Shown here: one piece after another, positions 14,574-23,324 of the stretch
Numbering within the stretch: position 1 is the stretch's first letter
Layout of the letters: the number at the start of each line of letters is the position of its first letter
Source: Oscillospiraceae bacterium
Lineage (GTDB): Bacteria > Bacillota > Clostridia > Oscillospirales > Oscillospiraceae
Length of the DNA stretch: 64,000 bases
Direction: 5' to 3'
NCBI GenBank assembly: GCA_902778115.1
Contig: CACYWG010000001.1
Location: 186,001 to 250,000 of the forward strand
The notes under the pieces: model-generated
Told to the model about the DNA's origin: nothing
Seen by the model: only the letters and a program-made list of their open reading frames with translations
Databases searched by the model: none
Made by a program: the position numbers and the translations under genes

Positions 14574-17195
14574 TCAGATTTTATCAGACACAAAGCCGAA
14601 CACGGCATCCAGCGCCGCGTCGAGCTTGGAGAGATCGCTGCCGCCGCCCATGGCGGAATCCGGCTTGCCGCCGCCCTTGCCTCCGGTGATCGGCGTGATG
14701 GCCTTGATGATATCGCCGGCGCGTACGCCCTTTGCCACGGCATCCTTGCCGCAGACACACTGGAAGGTGATCTTTTCGCCGTTGACGGCAGCCAACAGAG
14801 CCACAACTGCAGCGTCCTTATCGCGCAGCACGTCGCCCAGCCTGCGAAGAGCATTGGCGTCGCCCTCGACCTTTGCCGTCAGGACATGAAGGCCCTTCAC
14901 TTCCCTGGCACCCTGCAGGAGGCGGTCGGCGCCGCCGGCGGACTCCTTGTCCTTGTACTGCTCGATCAGACGGCGGGCTTCCTTCAGCTCCGCGGCCTGC
15001 TGTTCCACGCGGCCGATCAGCTCGGCGGGGCCTGCCTTGAACATGGCGCCGAGCACGGAGAGGATTTCCTGGCTCTGGTAGAGCGTCTTCATGGTTTCCG
15101 GTCCGGTGACCGCCTCGATGCGGCGCACGCCGGAGGCAACAGAGGCCTCGGAAACGATATGGAAGGGGCCAGCCTTGGCGGTGTTGTCCAGATGCGTGCC
15201 GCCGCAGAGCTCGACGCTGTATCCGCCCATATTGACCACGCGCACGATATCGCCGTACTTTTCGCCGAAAAGCGCGGTAGCGCCGGCTTTTCTCGCTTCA
15301 TCGATCGGCATCTCGCGCGTGTCGACCGGATAGCCGGTCAAGATGGCCTCGTTGACCATGCGTTCGACCTCGCTGATCTGCTCGGGCGTCATGGCGGAGA
15401 AATGGGTGAAGTCAAAGCGCAGGCGGTCAGGCTCAACAAGAGAGCCGGCCTGGTGGACATGATCGCCCAGCACATCGCGAAGAGCGCGCTGCAGCAGATG
15501 AGTCGCGCTGTGGGCGCGGCGGATGGCGCTGCGGCGGGTCGTGTCGATACTGACGGTCACGGTATCACCGACAGAGAGCGTTCCCTCGGAAAGCTTGCCG
15601 TAATGCATGATTTTTCCGCCCTTGTTCTTCTGCACATCACTCACCGTGAAGGCTCCGATCATGCCGTGATCGGCCACCTGGCCGCCCATTTCTGCGTACA
15701 TCGGCGTTTGATCGAGGACGACGATCGCTTCGGTGCCGGCCGTAATCTCATCGCGGCTTTCGCCTTCGGCAACGATGGCGAGGACCTTTGCCTCGGCCGT
15801 ATCATGATCGTAGCCGACAAACTTCGTCTCGGGGATCTCCTTGCCGAAGCTCACGCCGGCCCAGCCGAGATCGCCCAGCGCCTCGCGCGCCTTGCGGGCA
15901 CGGACGCGCTGCTCTTCCATCAGCTGACGGAAGGCGTTCTGATCGACCTGCATGCCCTCATCTTCGCACATTTCGATCGTCAGGTCAATGGGGAAACCGT
16001 AGGTATCATAGAGTTTGAAGGCGTCTGCGCCGGAGAAGGTGCTCTCCCCTTTTGCCTTGTGCTCGGCCAAAAGTTCTGTAAAGATCTTCATGCCGGCGTC
16101 GATGGTGCGGGCGAAGTTTTCCTCCTCGGTCTTAACGACGCGGGTGATATAGGCCTGCTTTTCGCGCAGTTCCGGGTACTGGCCCTCGTTTTCATGCACG
16201 ACGGTATCGATCACCTGATACAGGAAGGGTTCGTTGACGCCGAGGAGCTTGCCGTGACGGGCAGCGCGCCGCAGCAGACGGCGCAGCACATAGCCGCGGC
16301 CCTCGTTGGAAGGCAGCACGCCGTCGCAGATCATGAAGACGCCGCTGCGGATATGGTCGGTGATGACGCGCAGCGACACGTCCATCTTATGGCTCTTGCC
16401 GTAATAAGCGCCGGTCAGCTCGCTGACCTTGTGGGTGATGTTCATCACGGTGTCCACGTCAAAGAGGGAGTCGACGTCCTGGCAGACGACGGCCAGGCGC
16501 TCCAGGCCCATGCCGGTATCGATGTTTTTCTGCTTAAGCTCGGTGTAATGGCCCTCACCGTCGTTATCAAACTGGGAGAAGACGTTATTCCAGACCTCGA
16601 TGTAGCGGTCGCAGTCGCAGCCGACGGTGCAGGTCGGCTTGCCGCAGCCGTACTTTTCCCCGCGGTCATAGTAGATCTCCGAGCAGGGGCCGCAGGGACC
16701 GGCGCCATGCTCCCAGAAGTTGTCCTCCTTACCGAAGCGGTAGATGCGCTCGGCGGGAATGCCGATCTCCTTGTTCCAGATGTCAAAAGCCTCATCGTCG
16801 TTTTCATAGACGGAGGGATAAAGACGGTTCGGATCAATCCCCACCCAATCGGGGCTTGTCAGGAACTCCCAGCTCCAGTGGATCGCCTCGCGCTTGAAGT
16901 AATCGCCGAAGGAGAAGTTGCCGAGCATCTCAAAAAAGGTGCCGTGGCGGGAGGTCTTGCCGATGTTTTCAATGTCGCCGGTGCGAATGCATTTCTGGCA
17001 GGTGCAGACGCGGTGACGCGGCGGCTCCTGTTCACCCTTGAAATAAGGCTTCATCGGCGCCATGCCGGAGTTGATGAGCAGAAGGCTCGCATCGTTCTGC
17101 GGGATCAGCGAAAAGCTGGGCAGGCGAAGATGACCCTTGCTTTCGAAAAAGCTGAGGAACATTTCGCGCAGTTGGTTCAGGCCGTATTTTTCCAT
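14574..17195 (-). CDS. alaS: alanyl-tRNA synthetase
   Basis: Class II synthetase charging tRNA-Ala. The 873 residues are full length: catalytic core from MEKYGLNQLREMFLSFFESK on with NDASLLLINSGMAP and RGTFFEMLGNFSFGDYFK, tRNA-recognition domain to about 460, editing domain with the zinc site HSATHLL ... ELCGGTH, and a C-terminal coiled-coil/DHHA1 domain (GKGGGKPDSAMGGG). The GAGGATA ribosome site is 6 bases upstream. Expression is controlled by the T-box leader directly upstream. Confidence 0.97.
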   Translation of the reverse strand: MEKYGLNQLREMFLSFFESKGHLRLPSFSLIPQNDASLLLINSGMAPMKPYFKGEQEPPRHRVCTCQKCIRTGDIENIGKTSRHGTFFEMLGNFSFGDYFKREAIHWSWEFLTSPDWVGIDPNRLYPSVYENDDEAFDIWNKEIGIPAERIYRFGKEDNFWEHGAGPCGPCSEIYYDRGEKYGCGKPTCTVGCDCDRYIEVWNNVFSQFDNDGEGHYTELKQKNIDTGMGLERLAVVCQDVDSLFDVDTVMNITHKVSELTGAYYGKSHKMDVSLRVITDHIRSGVFMICDGVLPSNEGRGYVLRRLLRRAARHGKLLGVNEPFLYQVIDTVVHENEGQYPELREKQAYITRVVKTEEENFARTIDAGMKIFTELLAEHKAKGESTFSGADAFKLYDTYGFPIDLTIEMCEDEGMQVDQNAFRQLMEEQRVRARKAREALGDLGWAGVSFGKEIPETKFVGYDHDTAEAKVLAIVAEGESRDEITAGTEAIVVLDQTPMYAEMGGQVADHGMIGAFTVSDVQKNKGGKIMHYGKLSEGTLSVGDTVTVSIDTTRRSAIRRAHSATHLLQRALRDVLGDHVHQAGSLVEPDRLRFDFTHFSAMTPEQISEVERMVNEAILTGYPVDTREMPIDEARKAGATALFGEKYGDIVRVVNMGGYSVELCGGTHLDNTAKAGPFHIVSEASVASGVRRIEAVTGPETMKTLYQSQEILSVLGAMFKAGPAELIGRVEQQAAELKEARRLIEQYKDKESAGGADRLLQGAREVKGLHVLTAKVEGDANALRRLGDVLRDKDAAVVALLAAVNGEKITFQCVCGKDAVAKGVRAGDIIKAITPITGGKGGGKPDSAMGGGSDLSKLDAALDAVFGFVSDKI

Positions 17196-17211
17196 GGTCT
17201 ATCCTCTTTCA

Positions 17212-17432
17212 TAAAAAATGACGCCCCTGTCCCGTAAAGGCACAGGGGCGAATTGTGTTCGCGGTACCACCCTGATTATCGTGTATGCGATATCTCGTGC
17301 GCCTTTAACGCAGGCATACGCCCCGCTCCGCGCAGGGAGGCTCGGAAGTGGCTGACAAACACGCGTTCAAAGCCTCGCACCGACCGGCTTCTCTCTGCAA
17401 AACGCCTCCGTTTGTCTCGTTTCGTCAACGCC
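17212..17432 (-). promoter_or_regulatory. T-box leader of alaS
   Basis: The T-box sequence AGGGTGGTACCGCG is present on the minus strand at about 17260-17273. It is followed by a terminator stem, CGCCCCTGTGCC with GGGACAGGGGCG (17222-17250), then a T run at 17212-17218. Stem I is closed by GACAAAC/GTTTGTC and carries an AGAGAGAAG bulge element. Uncharged tRNA-Ala should stabilise the antiterminator. GCG in GAACGCG on the 3' side of stem I is a candidate Ala specifier, by inference. Confidence 0.92.
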
Positions 17433-17438
17433 CATGTA

Positions 17439-17467
17439 ACTATACTCATTGGAAACGGTTTTGTCAA
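17439..17467 (-). promoter_or_regulatory. sigma-A promoter of alaS
   Basis: TTGACA, 17 bases, TATAGT. The -35 overlaps the stop codon of the upstream U32 gene. Confidence 0.88.
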
Positions 17468-18675
17468 GTAAAAACGCGGTTTTTCCGCACGATCGCGCCA
17501 TTCGGGGCGCAGGCCGGAAGCTTCAGATGAAATTCCATCATCGCGCGGCGGGTGTCTTCGATCTCCTCCCCCTCCGGGCCGAAGATCTGACCGGCGCGGA
17601 AGGATACCGGCGCTTTGCCGGGCAGCAGCAGCTCCAGCTCGTCGCCGCGGAAGAACTTGTTGCGCTGTGTGAGCAGGGCGTTCCCCTCCTCGTCGCATTC
17701 CTCGACGACGGCGACTACGTCGGCCGTCGCGCTGTAGGACGCTTCCCCGTAATGCTGTCCCGGATCGCCAAAATAGAAGCCGGTGCTGTAAGGGCGGTGA
17801 CTGAGCTTCTCGGTCTCCTCTACCCAGAGCGGGTCGAGCGGCTTTCGCTCGATCGCCGCATCCAGCGCCTGACGGTAAGCGTTGGTGACGACCGCCGTGT
17901 AGTAGGCCGACTTCATCCGTCCCTCGATTTTGAAGCTGCTGATCCCGGCGTCCAGAAGCTCCGGCAGATGCTCAATCATGCGCATATCGCGGGAGTTCAT
18001 GATATAGGTGCCGCCGTCCTCGGTGATTTCAAAGTACTGTCCCGGGCGCTTTTCCTCTACCAGATGGTACTTCCAGCGGCATGGCTGGGCGCATTCGCCG
18101 CGGTTGGCATCGCGCCCGGTGAGGTAATTGGACAGCAGACAGCGGCCGGAAAAGGACACGCACATCGCGCCGTGGACGAAGGCCTCCAGCCGAAGCTCCG
18201 GCGGTGTATTGGCACGGATCCGGCGGATATCTTCCAGCTTTGTCTCGCGGGCCAGCACAACGGTGTCCGCCCCGAGCTCATAAAGAGCGTTGGCCGACGC
18301 GCTGTTGATGACGCCGAATTGGGTACTCACATGCCGAGCTACGCGCGGGGCATGCTTTTTCGCCAGACTCAGTACTCCGAGATCCGCAATGATTATCGCG
18401 TCCACGCCGATCTCCTGCAGGAAGCCGAGATAGCGCGGCAGCGGCGCAAGTTCGTTTTCCAGCGGGAGCGTATTGCAGGTGACATAGAGCTTTGCTCCGG
18501 CAGTATGGGCAAGGGCGACCGCCGCCTCCAGCTCATCATCGCCGAAATTGGCCGAAGCGGCACGCATCCCGTAGGCATGTCCGGCGAGATACACAGCGTC
18601 CGCACCGTAGAGCAGCGCCATGCGCAGCCGCTCCATATCACCGGCCGGCGAAAGTAGTTCCGGTCGATCAGCCAT
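17464..18675 (-). CDS. U32 family peptidase-like protein (TrhP/YrrO type)
   Basis: A 403-residue U32 family protein. It starts RPELLSPAGDMERLRMALLYGADAVYLAG, the typical N-terminus, and carries the diagnostic CVSFSGRC ... GRDANRGECAQPCRW signature, whose four cysteines can hold an iron-sulfur cluster. In Bacillus the YrrN/YrrO (TrhP) members take part in 5-hydroxyuridine formation at tRNA position 34, and proteolysis is doubtful for most of the family. The ATG at 18675 lies within ATGGCTGA and overlaps the mltG stop by 8 bases. The mltG-yrrN/O neighbourhood is the same as in Bacillus. Exact subfamily not settled. Confidence 0.88.
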   Translation of the reverse strand: MADRPELLSPAGDMERLRMALLYGADAVYLAGHAYGMRAASANFGDDELEAAVALAHTAGAKLYVTCNTLPLENELAPLPRYLGFLQEIGVDAIIIADLGVLSLAKKHAPRVARHVSTQFGVINSASANALYELGADTVVLARETKLEDIRRIRANTPPELRLEAFVHGAMCVSFSGRCLLSNYLTGRDANRGECAQPCRWKYHLVEEKRPGQYFEITEDGGTYIMNSRDMRMIEHLPELLDAGISSFKIEGRMKSAYYTAVVTNAYRQALDAAIERKPLDPLWVEETEKLSHRPYSTGFYFGDPGQHYGEASYSATADVVAVVEECDEEGNALLTQRNKFFRGDELELLLPGKAPVSFRAGQIFGPEGEEIEDTRRAMMEFHLKLPACAPNGAIVRKNRVFT

Positions 18676-20119
18676 AGCTCTGCGTAGCGACGAAGGCGTC
18701 AAAGTCTTCCGCATTAGTAAAGAACTCATGTCTGCCGGTCTCCGTATTGAGCGCATAGAAATAATAATTCGTCGATTCCGGATTCAGCGCGGCCTTGATC
18801 GAATCAAGTCCCGGGTTGCAGATCGGCGTGGGCGGCAGGCCGGTGTAGCGGCGGGTGTTATACGGCGAATCATAGGCCAGCATTTCCGCCGTCGGTGCGC
18901 CCTCGTGCTCAGGGAATACATAGAGGATGGAGGCGTCGATGCCGAGCGTCATGCCCTCTCTCAGGCGGTTATTGATTACGGAAGAAATCAAAGCACGGTC
19001 GTCATAATCGGTCTCCGGATCCACCGCGGCCTCCTTCTCGATCAGCGAGGCAATGATGACGATCTGTCTCATGTTCAGGTTGCGGTCGCTGGCCTGCTTG
19101 AGCATATCCGCCGTCAGCAGATAATGGAAGTTCTCCAGGAATTTATTGATCGCGCTGGATGCCTGCATGCCGACATAGAACTGATAGGTATCCGGGAACA
19201 GGAAGCCCTCCAGACGGGTCGGATCGCCGGCAGCCTGACTGTTGAGGAAGGAATAGTTATACTTGTAATTGGCGGCTGCCTCCATCAGATCCTCATAACT
19301 GCAGACCTCTTTTTCCTCCAGGCGGCGGAAGATCTGCTCCATGGTGAAGCCTTCGGGGAAGGTGACGTCAATGGTCATGGCAGCGCCGGAACCGGCGCGC
19401 ATGTTCTGGACCAGTGCGCGATAGTCGAAGCTGGATTTCAGCTCATAATTGCCAGGCGTGACCTTTCTGTCTGCGTGTGAGATCCTGCAGAAAAATTCAA
19501 ACAGCCACTTGTATTGAATGAGCCCTGCTTCCTTCAGCGCATCGGACACATAGGAGATGTCGGCGCTGCGCACGGTTTTCGTGCCGACCACATTGCCGTC
19601 CTTGTCCAGTTCGTCCACGGTTTTCGTCTCAAATACCGAAGTCGGCAGATTGACGACGGCAGTGAAGGTCTCCTTGTTCAGTGCCAGCGCGTCGCTGGCC
19701 GCCATCCAGGCCAGACAAGCGAGGATGATGCTGACGCAGACGATAAAAACAAAGTACATCAGTCCGCCGATACAACCGCTGCGGGATTCCCTGCTTTGGC
19801 GTACAGGATGGTAATCTCTCTCGCTCACCGGGTCGCCGGTGTAGTTATGTGCCTCTTCGCCGCTCTCATCCAGAAACAGCTTGTCCACGGACTTCAGCGC
19901 ATTTTCCTTGGCTTTCTGAATGTGTGCGGCCGTTTCGGACCCTGTCTGAGGAGGCGCGGCATCCTCCGGCTTTTTCTCCGTGGGCTCAGTCGGATTCGTC
20001 TCATCCGTTTCAGGCGCCGAGATGCCCTCCCACAGAGCATCATCCTTCTTTTTTGACAAGGCCTCTCCCTTATCCTGCTGTTCAAACAGCTGATTGATTT
20101 TATCCAATTCTTCAGCCAT
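18668..20119 (-). CDS. mltG: endolytic murein transglycosylase MltG
   Basis: MltG cuts nascent glycan strands at the membrane. The 483-residue protein has a long charged cytoplasmic N-terminus (about 1-115, rich in Glu/Pro/Thr), one membrane helix near 120-142 (LMYFVFIVCVSIILACLAWMA) and the extracytoplasmic YceG domain with VTFPEGFTMEQIF, LEGFLFPDTYQF, the catalytic glutamate in IIASLIEKEA, and YNTRRYTGLPPTPICNPG. The SD AGGAGG lies just upstream. It is the first gene of a pair with the U32 protein. Confidence 0.94.
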   Translation of the reverse strand: MAEELDKINQLFEQQDKGEALSKKKDDALWEGISAPETDETNPTEPTEKKPEDAAPPQTGSETAAHIQKAKENALKSVDKLFLDESGEEAHNYTGDPVSERDYHPVRQSRESRSGCIGGLMYFVFIVCVSIILACLAWMAASDALALNKETFTAVVNLPTSVFETKTVDELDKDGNVVGTKTVRSADISYVSDALKEAGLIQYKWLFEFFCRISHADRKVTPGNYELKSSFDYRALVQNMRAGSGAAMTIDVTFPEGFTMEQIFRRLEEKEVCSYEDLMEAAANYKYNYSFLNSQAAGDPTRLEGFLFPDTYQFYVGMQASSAINKFLENFHYLLTADMLKQASDRNLNMRQIVIIASLIEKEAAVDPETDYDDRALISSVINNRLREGMTLGIDASILYVFPEHEGAPTAEMLAYDSPYNTRRYTGLPPTPICNPGLDSIKAALNPESTNYYFYALNTETGRHEFFTNAEDFDAFVATQSYG

Positions 20120-20273
20120 TTCTGACCTCCTAGGAAATCGTGATTCACGCGTTTTTCGCCTATGGCATAGGATGGCATGAACGGCAGGCGCTCTGCAAGC
20201 CGATCACATTCGCTGCTGTCCGCCGCGCGGGACGCCGTGAATCAAATCATCGCGCGCGGAGAAAGGAACAATC

Positions 20274-20423
20274 ATGTTCTGCAATTCCTGCAATAACAGC
20301 TCCATCTGGCTCATCATCCTGATCATCATCCTCTTCGGCTGGGGCGGCAACGGTTTCGGCTGCGGCTGTGGCTGCGGCTGTGAGAGCAACAACAACTGCG
20401 GCTGTGGCTGCGGCTGCAACTGA
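20274..20423 (+). CDS. 49-residue Cys/Gly-repeat membrane peptide
   Basis: ATG with AGAAAGGA 7 bases upstream, 49 residues, then a strong terminator 18 bases after the stop. Residues 1-10 include Cys3 and Cys6; 11-23 are hydrophobic (IWLIILIIILFGW), enough for one short membrane segment. The C-terminal half has two blocks of alternating Gly and Cys, at 29-36 and 42-48, split by ESNNN. Ten of the 49 residues are cysteine. It resembles in outline the very short YjcZ-type or Cys-rich spore and envelope peptides of Bacillota, but I do not recognise the family. Metal binding or disulfide cross-linking is a guess. It lies alone between two minus-strand operons. Confidence 0.7.
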   Translation: MFCNSCNNSSIWLIILIIILFGWGGNGFGCGCGCGCESNNNCGCGCGCN

Positions 20424-20440
20424 GAGAACTAAACATGCCT

Positions 20441-20467
20441 GGGGCTTCTTCGGAAGCCCCTCTTTTA
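20441..20467. terminator. terminator between Cys-rich peptide gene and tmk
   Basis: GGGGCTTC (TTCG) GAAGCCCC with a TCTTTTATTT tail: a tetraloop hairpin ending the plus-strand gene; it also sits directly at the 3' end of tmk. Confidence 0.85.
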
Positions 20468-21136
20468 TTTGACGGCATTCAGGATCAGCCGATAGATCTC
20501 TTGGTTCTTTTCTTCGATGTCACGTTCTTTCCCGTCCTTCAGGAAAGAGATCTTTGCCCAGCCGTAATAGTCTGCGGCAAGGCGAGCCGTTTTTAAACAG
20601 CGCTCCAGATAACGCACATCTTTTTCGTGAATGTCCGCGCTGGTGTTTGTCTTTTCCTGCCGGCGCTTCATGCGGGCGAGGGAGGTTTCAATGTCCACAT
20701 CCAGATAGATCACCAGATCCGGGACCGGCAGGCCCATCTTTCCGTATTCCAGATCGGACAGCCAGGCGAAATAATCCGGCAGCTCGTCCTCCGGAAGCTT
20801 AGACCCCTGATGCACCGCGTTGGAGGTGGTGTAGCGGTCAGACAGGATCAATCCGCCCTGATGATAAATTTCACCCCAGTCCTCCCGGTAGGAAGCAAAG
20901 CGGTCAACGGCGTAAAAGGTAGAGGCCGTATAGGCGTTCACGTCCTCCGGGCGGGAGCCGAACTGCCCGCCGAGATACATGCGGATCAGCGCGCTGCTGT
21001 CTTTATCATAGCGCGGAAAAACGATATGATGATAGTTGATCCCATCGGACTCCATTCTCGCGCAGAGGCGGCGGTACTGCGCGGATTTTCCGCTGCCGTC
21101 GATGCCCTCCAGCACAATCAGTTTTCCCTTGTTCAT
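20465..21136 (-). CDS. tmk: thymidylate kinase
   Basis: Phosphorylates dTMP to dTDP. The 223-residue protein begins MNKGKLIVLEGIDGSGKS, where GIDGSGKS is the P-loop. The DRYTTSNAVHQG segment (DR of the substrate site) and VPDLVIYLDVDIETSLARMKRR are typical, and the LID region carries RRQEKTNTSADIHE. It is slightly longer than E. coli Tmk. The ATG at 21136 overlaps the TGA of the transferase gene by 4 bases; the longer upstream frame is a shadow. It is last in the sirtuin-transferase-tmk operon. Confidence 0.92.
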   Translation of the reverse strand: MNKGKLIVLEGIDGSGKSAQYRRLCARMESDGINYHHIVFPRYDKDSSALIRMYLGGQFGSRPEDVNAYTASTFYAVDRFASYREDWGEIYHQGGLILSDRYTTSNAVHQGSKLPEDELPDYFAWLSDLEYGKMGLPVPDLVIYLDVDIETSLARMKRRQEKTNTSADIHEKDVRYLERCLKTARLAADYYGWAKISFLKDGKERDIEEKNQEIYRLILNAVK

Positions 21137-21867
21137 GCTTTCTTCCTGCCTCTTTCTTTCATCGCTGCCCGGAGTATGCCGGGCAGACGGATCATTCGCG
21201 TAATGCGTTTCGGCTCCTGCAGCAGCCGGAACAGCCACTCCAGGCCAAGTCTGCGCCAGAGCAGCGGAGCACGGCGGATCCTTCCGGAAAAAACATCCAG
21301 CGCCCCGCCGAGTCCGATCATCAGAACGCCGGGCAGCACGGGACTGTAGCTTTTCATCCACAGCTCCTGCCGCGGAGAACCGAGACAGACGAGCAGCAGC
21401 TCCGCACCGCTTCGACGGATCTCATCCGTCAGAGCGGTTTCTTCCGTAGACGAATCATAACCGTGATGCGTCCCTGCGATCCGCAGTCCGGGAAATCGGC
21501 GCGACAGGTTCTCGCCTGCAAGCTGCGCAACACCCGGCTTTGCGCCCAGCAGATAAACGCTGCCGCCGCGTTCAGCCAATTCTTTCATCAGCCCCGAAGC
21601 AAAATCGATGCCGGGCAGACGGTGATAAAGCGGCCTGCCCAGGATCTTCGACGCCCAGATCATCCCGACGCCGTCCGGCAGGATCAGATCCGCGGACAAG
21701 ATCGCCTCCCGCAGCGCGGGATCTTTCATGGCTGCCATCACGATCTCCGGGTTCGGCGTCACCGCATAGACTCCCTTGTCCGATCCGATCAGGCTGAGTG
21801 CGTTTTCAATGATTTCAATCGGTTCACCATCGTCAAAGGGAATACCAAAGCATTCGGTTTTGGTCAT
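21133..21867 (-). CDS. WecG/TagA/CpsF family glycosyltransferase
   Basis: A 244-residue enzyme of the GT26 family, which adds N-acetylmannosamine (or glucose) to a lipid-linked GlcNAc in wall teichoic acid or polysaccharide synthesis at the inner face of the membrane. Typical segments are YAVTPNPEIVMAAMKDP, ADLILPDGVGMIWASKILG, LPGIDFASGLM, VYLLGAKPGV and LVCLGSPRQELWM. The C-terminus is basic (RLPGILRAAMKERGRKKA), as in membrane-associated members. Start and stop both overlap neighbours by 4 bases. No other teichoic acid gene is nearby, so the polymer is unknown. Confidence 0.92.
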   Translation of the reverse strand: MTKTECFGIPFDDGEPIEIIENALSLIGSDKGVYAVTPNPEIVMAAMKDPALREAILSADLILPDGVGMIWASKILGRPLYHRLPGIDFASGLMKELAERGGSVYLLGAKPGVAQLAGENLSRRFPGLRIAGTHHGYDSSTEETALTDEIRRSGAELLLVCLGSPRQELWMKSYSPVLPGVLMIGLGGALDVFSGRIRRAPLLWRRLGLEWLFRLLQEPKRITRMIRLPGILRAAMKERGRKKA

Positions 21868-22580
21868 ACCTGGCTGAAAACCTCTCCGATCTTTTCATGG
21901 ATCACCAGATCCGCAAAGCTGTCGTAAGGCGTTTCGCTCAGATTGACGAGGGCGAGCTTGGTGCCGCGGTAATAACGGATCAGGCCGGCTGCCGGGTATA
22001 CGTTCAGCGAGGTGCCGCCGACGATGAGCACGTCCGCATGACGGATATAGTGCAGCGCGCTGCTCATGATGTCCTGGTCCAGCGGCTCCTCATAGAGCAC
22101 GATATCCGGGCGGATCACGCCGCCGCAGTCACAGCGCGGAACGCCCTCGCCATGGTTCATCCGCTCCGCGGGGTAGGGCTTGCGGCAGCGGCAGCAGTAG
22201 GCGCGCCAAATGCTGCCGTGCAGTTCAAGCACGTTTTTGCTGCCGGCTGCCTGGTGGAGACCGTCGATATTCTGCGTGATCACCGCGCGGAGCTTGCCTT
22301 CCGCCTCCAACTCCGCCAGGCGCTTGTGCGCGCGGTTCGGCTGTACGTTCTCGATGACCAGCTTTTCCCGGTGGAAGCGGTAATACTCCTCGGGATCGCG
22401 CGCAAAGAAGCTGGCGCTCAGGATCGTCTCCGGGGGATACTTCCACTTCTGATTGTACAGGCCGTCCACGCTGCGGAAATCGGGGATCCCGCTCTCCGTA
22501 CTGACGCCTGCGCCGCCGAAGAAGACGATGTTGTCGCTTTCTTCGATCCACTGTTTCAAGCGTTTGATGCCGCTGTCCAT
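21864..22580 (-). CDS. cobB: NAD-dependent protein deacylase, sirtuin
   Basis: A 238-residue Sir2 protein that removes acyl groups from lysine using NAD. Motifs in order: GGAGVSTESGIPDFR (NAD site), TQNIDGLHQAAG, the catalytic LHGS, a four-cysteine zinc site (CCRCRK and RCDCGG), and VGGTSLNVYPAAG. The ATG at 22580 has GGGGGTGA 6 bases upstream. It heads a three-gene operon with the transferase and tmk, each overlapping by 4 bases, behind its own promoter. Confidence 0.94.
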   Translation of the reverse strand: MDSGIKRLKQWIEESDNIVFFGGAGVSTESGIPDFRSVDGLYNQKWKYPPETILSASFFARDPEEYYRFHREKLVIENVQPNRAHKRLAELEAEGKLRAVITQNIDGLHQAAGSKNVLELHGSIWRAYCCRCRKPYPAERMNHGEGVPRCDCGGVIRPDIVLYEEPLDQDIMSSALHYIRHADVLIVGGTSLNVYPAAGLIRYYRGTKLALVNLSETPYDSFADLVIHEKIGEVFSQV

Positions 22581-22614
22581 ACAGTCACCCCCAGAGCACA
22601 CAATGTGATATTTT

Positions 22615-22643
22615 ATTATACACCACACCGGGCCGCTTGACAA
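22615..22643 (-). promoter_or_regulatory. promoter of the sirtuin operon
   Basis: TTGTCA, 17 bases, TATAAT on the minus strand. The -35 lies in the loop of the terminator hairpin of the upstream operon. Confidence 0.75.
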
Positions 22644-22657
22644 GAAGCGGCCCGGTG
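22626..22657 (-). terminator. hairpin after the cyclodeaminase-like gene
   Basis: A 13-base-pair perfect stem, CACCGGGCCGCTT with AAGCGGCCCGGTG. No T run follows on the minus strand; the sequence after it is the sirtuin promoter. Confidence 0.6.
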
Positions 22658-22686
22658 CTGAACGCATAAAGAATTGTGAAGGCTGC

Positions 22687-23307
22687 TCAGAGTTTTCCTT
22701 CGGCCCAGGCGAGGATCTTTTCCGCTTTGGGCCGGAGCGCCTCCAGGCGGATCTCGTTTTCACGGCGAACGATAAAGGAATAGGTGTCGTCACTGCTGCC
22801 CTGGGCCATATGCACCGCAAACAGGCGCGCGCTGCGGATACTGCTGAGGGCATACTCCACCGCGCTGCCGAGATAGATCGCGCTTTCCTGCGGGGCGAAG
22901 GCAGTCAGTTCCTCGATCAGGTCCGCCAGATTGATCATCTGACAGATCACCTCGTCGCTGATGGCGGCGGCGGGCTCGCGGGCGGCATCGATCTTCTGCG
23001 GATCGCCTTCCTTGACGGCGCGTCTCATGATATTGCGTCCCTTGACGTCCTCGTCGATCAGATAGACCATGTAGGCGCGCAACTTCTCAATATTGCGCAG
23101 GAGGTATTCCATGCGCTCTTCCCCGCTGTGAAGCTTCGACGCAATACGAGCGCCGCGAAGCGCCATCGCGCAGGCTTCCGCGGCGCAAAGCGCGGCCGCG
23201 CTGCCGATATCCAGCTTGCCCTCCGGATCGGCCAAGGCACTTGTCAGTTCATCGGGATCTTTTTTGCGAAAGATTTCGATGACAAATTTCTTTTTCTGCT
23301 CATCCAT
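22687..23307 (-). CDS. cyclodeaminase/cyclohydrolase (FTCD_C) family-like protein
   Basis: A 206-residue, all-helical protein. The stretch SAAALCAAEACAMALRGARIASKLHSG followed by LRNIEKLRAYMVYLIDEDVKGRN resembles the helical FTCD_C/FchA domain, which binds folate and deaminates formimino-THF or hydrolyses methenyl-THF. The usual glycine-rich GGGSVAA start is reduced to DIGSAAA and the conserved GN...SD segment is not seen, so catalytic activity is doubtful. The ATG at 23307 has GTGAGG upstream and lies 17 bases after the prfC stop, so it is likely cotranscribed with RF3. Family assignment is by pattern only. Confidence 0.6.
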   Translation of the reverse strand: MDEQKKKFVIEIFRKKDPDELTSALADPEGKLDIGSAAALCAAEACAMALRGARIASKLHSGEERMEYLLRNIEKLRAYMVYLIDEDVKGRNIMRRAVKEGDPQKIDAAREPAAAISDEVICQMINLADLIEELTAFAPQESAIYLGSAVEYALSSIRSARLFAVHMAQGSSDDTYSFIVRRENEIRLEALRPKAEKILAWAEGKL

Positions 23308-23324
23308 ATCGATCAGCCTCACTT

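Noticed and set aside
14196-17237. A 1013-codon plus-strand open frame opposite alaS
   Set aside because: Antisense shadow of alaS; composition and lack of signals give it away.
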